Shown here: piece after piece, positions 59,811-64,000 of the stretch
Numbering within the stretch: the first letter of the stretch is position 1
Layout: each line of letters starts with the position of its first letter
Assembly (NCBI GenBank): GCA_907165275.2
Contig: OU015652.1
Span: forward strand, 9,687,001 to 9,751,000
Reading direction: 5' to 3'
DNA length: 64,000 nucleotides
Source of the DNA: Zygaena filipendulae
Lineage: Eukaryota > Arthropoda > Insecta > Lepidoptera > Zygaenidae
Notes under the pieces: generated by a model
What the model was told of the DNA's origin: nothing
What the model saw: the letters and a program-made list of their open reading frames with translations, nothing else
The model's database searches: none
Program-made: the position numbers and the translations under genes

Positions 59811-60284
59811 GTGTGCGTTCCGTGGATTTGGGCGCAGTTGTTAGGTTAAAATTTCACTCGTTTGAGTTGCAACCAAGCCACAGAACGATCGAGTTGTTTT
59901 TATAACCTCAAAATATTTGAAATTTCCGGCGCCATTTGTTTTCTCTCAACTCACATTGCAATTAATAAGACTGTTTTACATCCAATTATAAACTTTTTGT
60001 GACTACGACACCTCCCTTTTGTTCGTAAGAACTCCGATTAATTTCTTTTTCAACGCATCCGGTTTTTGGCGCAAACTTTGTCACTTCTTAAACAATACAT
60101 AGCTGTCAGAGTGAAAATTAACCTGCTTCGGAGATGGTTGTTTGGTTGTTGGACTCTGAGCCACGGAACGGGTGAAACTACGCTCTGACAGTTGTCAGAG
60201 TAAAATTTCACCAAGCCACAGAACGGGTTCAGAGCGCGCTCGAGCGCGTTCGAGTGCATTCGTGCAAAGCCACGGAACGCACAC
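59811..60284. mobile_element. 474-bp element with GTGTGCGTTCCGTGG ends
   Basis: GTGTGCGTTCCGTGG at 59,811-59,825 is inverted at 60,270-60,284. The interior repeats AGCCACRGAACG and GGGTGAAACT words and a GCGCGCTCGAGCGCG stretch. No transposase. Target duplication unclear. Confidence 0.6.
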
Positions 60285-60379
60285 CTGAAGTTATTTACAC
60301 GCAAATTATTAATTGATAAAAATAAAAACGAGTCCCTTGTACGACACCGGAATTGGCGACACCGGAATTACCTTCTTAT

Positions 60380-60860
60380 AGGCCAGACCTTCTTATGGGA
60401 TGGGTCAGATATATCAAAACGAATCTGAAATCCGATTTCATTTAGAAATCGGTTCGTATTGATTTCCAAATTATAAAATCTGTTTTTCAGAAATCCAAAT
60501 CTACCTCGTAATGAACCGATGAATGACAAACGAAAACTACGAATCGATACCAAAATCCAAACCCACGCAAACGAAAACCGATACCAAAATCCAAATCCAC
60601 GCAAACGAAACCCGATGCCTAAATCCAAATCTGCACAAACCGTTTTCTAAGCAAGCAACCGGTATGAAATTCGCTCTTTTTAACTAAGCGTGCCTTAGCG
60701 GTGAGACTAAGATAGGGCGAATTTCGATTCAAACAAACCGTTATGATATTCGCACCATCCCTTTTTAACTAAGCGTATCTTAGCGGAAGGACTAAGATAG
60801 GGCGAATTTCAATGCCAAGATCGGTTTCTGCATTTTGTTTTAGTGACAAAGATATTTATT
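60380..60860. repeat. 34-bp tandem repeat followed by duplicated hairpins
   Basis: GATACCAAAATCCAAATCCA-type units start at 60,546, 60,580 and 60,614, exactly 34 bp apart. Next, two units of about 75 bp (60,663-60,735 and 60,741-60,812) each begin with an ATTCGC word, share TTTTTAACTAAGCG and GACTAAGATAGGGCGAATTTC, and are themselves palindromic at the edges. AAATCGGATTT words recur inverted at 61,490-61,540. Confidence 0.65.
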
Positions 60861-60911
60861 AATTAAAAATTGTGAAATGTTTATGTTATGTTATTTAACT
60901 GCAAATAGTTA

Positions 60912-61300
60912 TCCTACCAATATTATAAATAAGACAGTGTGGATGTTTGTTACTCAATCACGCAAATACGGCTGAACGGATTTGGATGAAATTTGGCATA
61001 CACGTTGTCAGGGGTACAGAGAAGGACATAGGGTAATTTTTAGCTCGGGATTCTTGCGGGAATTCTGAAATTACAGCGGGTGAAACTGCGGGGCACAACT
61101 AGTATATTTATACTACTAATATTATAAATGTGAAAGTGTGAATGTTTGTTACTCAATCACGCAAATACGGCTCAACGGATTTGGATGAAATTTAGCATGC
61201 ACGTTTTCAGGGATACAGAGAAGGACATAGGGTACTTTTTATCCCGGAATTCCCGTGGGAACTCGAAATTACCGCGGGTGAAACTGCGGGGCATAGCTAG
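60912..61300 (+). mobile_element. Two full-length Helitron-like copies in tandem
   Basis: The first copy starts TCCTACCAATATTATAAAT and ends in CTAG at 61,099-61,102. After eight bases the second starts TACTACTAATATTATAAATG and ends in CTAG at 61,297-61,300. Both carry ACGGCTSAACGGATTTGGAT and the hairpin GCGGGTGAAACTGCG. Confidence 0.75.
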
Positions 61301-62077
61301 TAAATAATATTAGGTAGGCAAACTTTTATATTTGTTTTTAAAATCTCACGTAAGCCTTGTGAAATATATCAATACAAAACCAATAAAAATTAGACATACC
61401 ATCCGATACTACGCAATATCGCATAGTATCGGATCGAGCGCCAAATTTGAAAAATAAGGCAAGCTGCTATTAAAATCGATTTGAAAAACGGTTTGGAAAA
61501 CGGATTTCAAAACTTAAAATCGGATTTGTATCGGTTTGTGTTTAAACACAAAAACGCCCATGTCTTTATTATTTCGATGGCTATACATTCCGGTTTTGTG
61601 CATTCCGGGCTGTACATTATCGGCACGCCGAGGCACAAATTAACACGAGCCCGTATAACGTTACTCAACTCAAGTTGACGTACTCACTTGAGAACATCGG
61701 GCGCCTTCTATGCCACAATTCTCCATCTACGCCACAAATTAATTAGACTTATCTTATATGCTACTGATAATGTTCTGAAGCACGTGATTACCTTCTCTCT
61801 GGAGTCTGGTTCTGAGGTACGGTAGTATCTCTAAGTAGTTTGTGGTTCTGAGCAGAGAGAAGGTAATCACTACGTGGTTCTGAGGGCCATAACCTCCGTC
61901 CATAGAGTACTTTTTTTGCGTTGTGAAAGCGAAAAAAAGCGCGGGAAACCTGAATGTGAAAAGGCGCACTTTTTAAACAATATTTTCATAAATTTGTTTT
62001 ATCTTTAATATTTCTTTGTGAAAATAGTCTATAAATACTTTTTGTACATAGAGTTAGTGTAAACATCGTTTGTGAGG
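61301..62077. other. Intergenic repeats and 5' leader of the Jockey-type element
   Basis: An inverted pair of AGAGAGAAGGTAATCAC is at about 61,784-61,800 and 61,855-61,871. The retrotransposon 5' UTR probably starts after about 61,880; its exact first base is not marked. Confidence 0.4.
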
Positions 62078-63181
62078 ATGGGAAGACCGGGGAAGCGAAA
62101 GAAAAAAGAACCTGGCAATAATGAGAAGGACGAAGAAAAACTTTTAACTGATTCTACCGACTCGGATTCTGACTTTGACGAGGACAAAAACAGATATGTA
62201 ACGTACAAAGTTGGTAACTATTCCCGCAAATATCCAGATAATACTCAAAAATCAGAATTCGTTGTTTTTTTATCTCATAAAGACAATCAAAAACCCTTCT
62301 CAGACAGCGATCGCATTGCATTGTCCAAAGCAATCCGAAAATACTGTGTCTCGGGGATATTACACCTGAGGCCAGTAAATAGATACAAAGTCGCAATAAC
62401 TTTTGATCTTTGCAATAATGCTAACGTATTCCTTCAAAATGTCAAACTTCTGGATGAATTATTTTTGCAAGCCTCTATTCCGGCAGCTGATACTGAGGTC
62501 ACAGGTGTCTTGACCTCAGTACCCATAGCCATGTCCAACAAAAAGATTTATTCGCAAATAGGTAGCTCAAAAAATGTTATACAAGTTCGAAGGTTTATGC
62601 GCAGAATGAGGGATGCTGATGGTATAGTAGTGTTCCAGCCCACCCAAACAGTTGCAGTGACCTTTGCCTCCACTCAATTGCCTGATTACGTGTTCCTTGA
62701 CTCTTGGCGACATGAAGTCAAAATGTACGTCCCGCCTGTAAAGCAATGTCTTAGATGTATGAAATTTGGGCATATTGCTCAGTATTGTAAAAATGCTGAA
62801 GTTTGCTCAATTTGTACTGAAGCTCATCACTACAAAACATGTAAAGTCGACAGTGCTAGTGCAAAGTGCTCAAACTGCAATGGTAATCATGTTGCGATTT
62901 CTTCATTATGTCCCATTAAAAAACAAAAAATTGAGGAGAATAAAATAAAAACACGTTCTGCTGCATATTCAGATTTATTTAACGAAAAAAACTTCCCACA
63001 ATTGGCCTCTAAAAATATAGAAAGTCAAATTCACAACCTATTGAAATCAGATTTGTTTTTGAATACACTTGTGTCAGCAATTTTAAAAGTAGTGTCTAAT
63101 AAAAATCAGCCAATAAATTCAAGTTCTATCAAAGAAGCAGTCATTGACACCTTCAGAAATAAACCTAAAGTTGTTCAATAA
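62078..63181 (+). CDS. Gag-like ORF1 of a Jockey-type non-LTR retrotransposon
   Basis: 367 codons from ATG 62,078 (an upstream in-frame GTG at 62,072 is not a likely start). Basic then Ser/Asp-rich N-terminus (MGRPGKRKKKEPG), a central RNA-recognition-like region, then three zinc knuckles near residues 225-285: CLRCMKFGHIAQYC, CSICTEAHHYKTC and CSNCNGNHVAISSLC. This three-knuckle arrangement is usual for Jockey ORF1, an RNA-binding nucleocapsid-like protein. The frame is intact. The stop TAA overlaps the ORF2 ATG by one base. Confidence 0.85.
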   Translation: MGRPGKRKKKEPGNNEKDEEKLLTDSTDSDSDFDEDKNRYVTYKVGNYSRKYPDNTQKSEFVVFLSHKDNQKPFSDSDRIALSKAIRKYCVSGILHLRPVNRYKVAITFDLCNNANVFLQNVKLLDELFLQASIPAADTEVTGVLTSVPIAMSNKKIYSQIGSSKNVIQVRRFMRRMRDADGIVVFQPTQTVAVTFASTQLPDYVFLDSWRHEVKMYVPPVKQCLRCMKFGHIAQYCKNAEVCSICTEAHHYKTCKVDSASAKCSNCNGNHVAISSLCPIKKQKIEENKIKTRSAAYSDLFNEKNFPQLASKNIESQIHNLLKSDLFLNTLVSAILKVVSNKNQPINSSSIKEAVIDTFRNKPKVVQ

Positions 63182-64000
63182 TGGACAATAGTTTTACATT
63201 GAATATAGTACAATGGAATGCTCAAAGTTTGATTAGTCATAAACATCTTTTTACACACTTTCTTTATGAAAATAATATTCATGTAGCTATTATTTGCGAA
63301 ACTTGGTTAAAACCACATAAAAAGTTTAAAATAAAAGGTTATAATGTAGAACGTAACGATTGCGGTAACACACATAATGGTGTTGCTGTTTTGATTCATA
63401 ACAGTATCAATTATTCTAAAATTAGCACGGTTTTTGATAACTCTTCACAAAATATTTGTGTTCGTATTATAGTTGGTGGCAAAGAAATCAGCATTGTAAG
63501 TTTTTATAGTCCAAAAGATTGTAATCCTCTTTTTAATAAAAATAAGTTGGATGCTCTAATAAAATCCATTCCTAGTCCAGTAATATTTGCAGGCGACTTC
63601 AACGCTCATCATACTTCATGGGGATGTCACTCTGCGACTCCTCGTGGTAGGGATGTTCTAGAGGTCATTGATGAAAATAACTTGGTTTTGCTTAATGATG
63701 GTCAGGCCACTACAGTTGGCTCGTTGACTTGGCGACCGAATGCACTAGATCTATCTCTTGTATCTCCCTCTTTGGCTCTTTCCTGTGATTGGTCAGTACA
63801 CGATGATCCCCTTGGAAGTTATCACCTTCCTGTAATAATCAAAGTTATAATTAATACTCTGAATTGTAATACAACTTTCTTGGATTTCATTGATTTACCT
63901 AAATATTCAAATTATAATTATGTAGACTGGGAAAAATATAAAAATAAAGTTGATACATTGTTATCATCCAACTTCTGTCTCGACTCCTTCTCTCCACAAG
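63181..64000 (+). CDS. ORF2 of the Jockey-type element, APE endonuclease part (cut by window edge)
   Basis: Open for 273 codons to the edge from ATG 63,181. APE-type endonuclease motifs in order: LNIVQWNAQSL, CETWLKP, GVAVLIHNS, IVSFYSP, VIFAGDFNAHHTSWGC, LDLSLVSPS and DPLGSYHLPVII. The expected S-D-H near the end is S-Y-H here. The reverse transcriptase should follow beyond the window. Together with ORF1 this could be a near-complete, possibly young copy. Confidence 0.85.
   Translation, partial: MDNSFTLNIVQWNAQSLISHKHLFTHFLYENNIHVAIICETWLKPHKKFKIKGYNVERNDCGNTHNGVAVLIHNSINYSKISTVFDNSSQNICVRIIVGGKEISIVSFYSPKDCNPLFNKNKLDALIKSIPSPVIFAGDFNAHHTSWGCHSATPRGRDVLEVIDENNLVLLNDGQATTVGSLTWRPNALDLSLVSPSLALSCDWSVHDDPLGSYHLPVIIKVIINTLNCNTTFLDFIDLPKYSNYNYVDWEKYKNKVDTLLSSNFCLDSFSPQ

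Noticed and set aside
1..64000. CRISPR array or bacterial operon
   Set aside because: Repeats are interspersed transposons without regular unique spacers; genes are spliced and widely spaced.

Overview
The window reads as nuclear DNA of a lepidopteran insect (moth or butterfly). The evidence is an AT-rich background full of TAGGTA/TACCTA motifs, about 35 copies of a short Helitron-like repeat known from Lepidoptera, RTE- and Jockey-type retrotransposons, and spliced genes whose proteins look insect-like. There is no bacterial gene structure, no operon and no CRISPR array.

Positions 1-39,000 are a gene desert made mainly of decayed transposons. Three places in it look transcribed. Two minus-strand first coding exons, at 24,759-24,916 and 21,622-21,644, both end in the same splice phase, so they may be alternative starts of one gene that continues off the left edge. 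An isolated exon with a partial Kunitz-like fold lies at 34,634-34,829. GC-rich islands that could be promoters lie at 4,310-4,600 and 39,090-39,560.

The right part carries four host genes. An intronless gene for a 597-residue coiled-coil protein with a C-terminal DPY30 motif is at 40,120-41,913 (+). A six-exon gene for the nucleolar rRNA cytosine-5 methyltransferase NOP2/NSUN1 is at 46,424-54,506 (-). A three-exon gene for the mitochondrial coenzyme Q chaperone COQ10 is at 56,670-57,886 (+). A three-exon gene for the spliceosomal cyclophilin PPIH is at 58,288-59,637 (-). COQ10 and PPIH are tail to tail; NOP2 and COQ10 are head to head about 2.2 kb apart. No functional link between the neighbours is implied; they are ordinary housekeeping or axoneme-type genes.

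Mobile DNA fills the rest. A 5'-truncated RTE-type element with an intact reverse transcriptase frame is at 42,564-44,100 (-), beside a mirrored repeat array built on a CTCGAG core (44,101-45,510). NOP2 intron 3 is almost wholly transposon and holds a nested insertion with an exact 8-bp target duplication. A Jockey-type element with an intact gag-like ORF1 and the start of ORF2, joined by a TAATG stop-start overlap, runs off the right edge (62,078-64,000). All splice sites were placed by eye from reading frame, GT-AG signals and remembered family features; no alignment was run.
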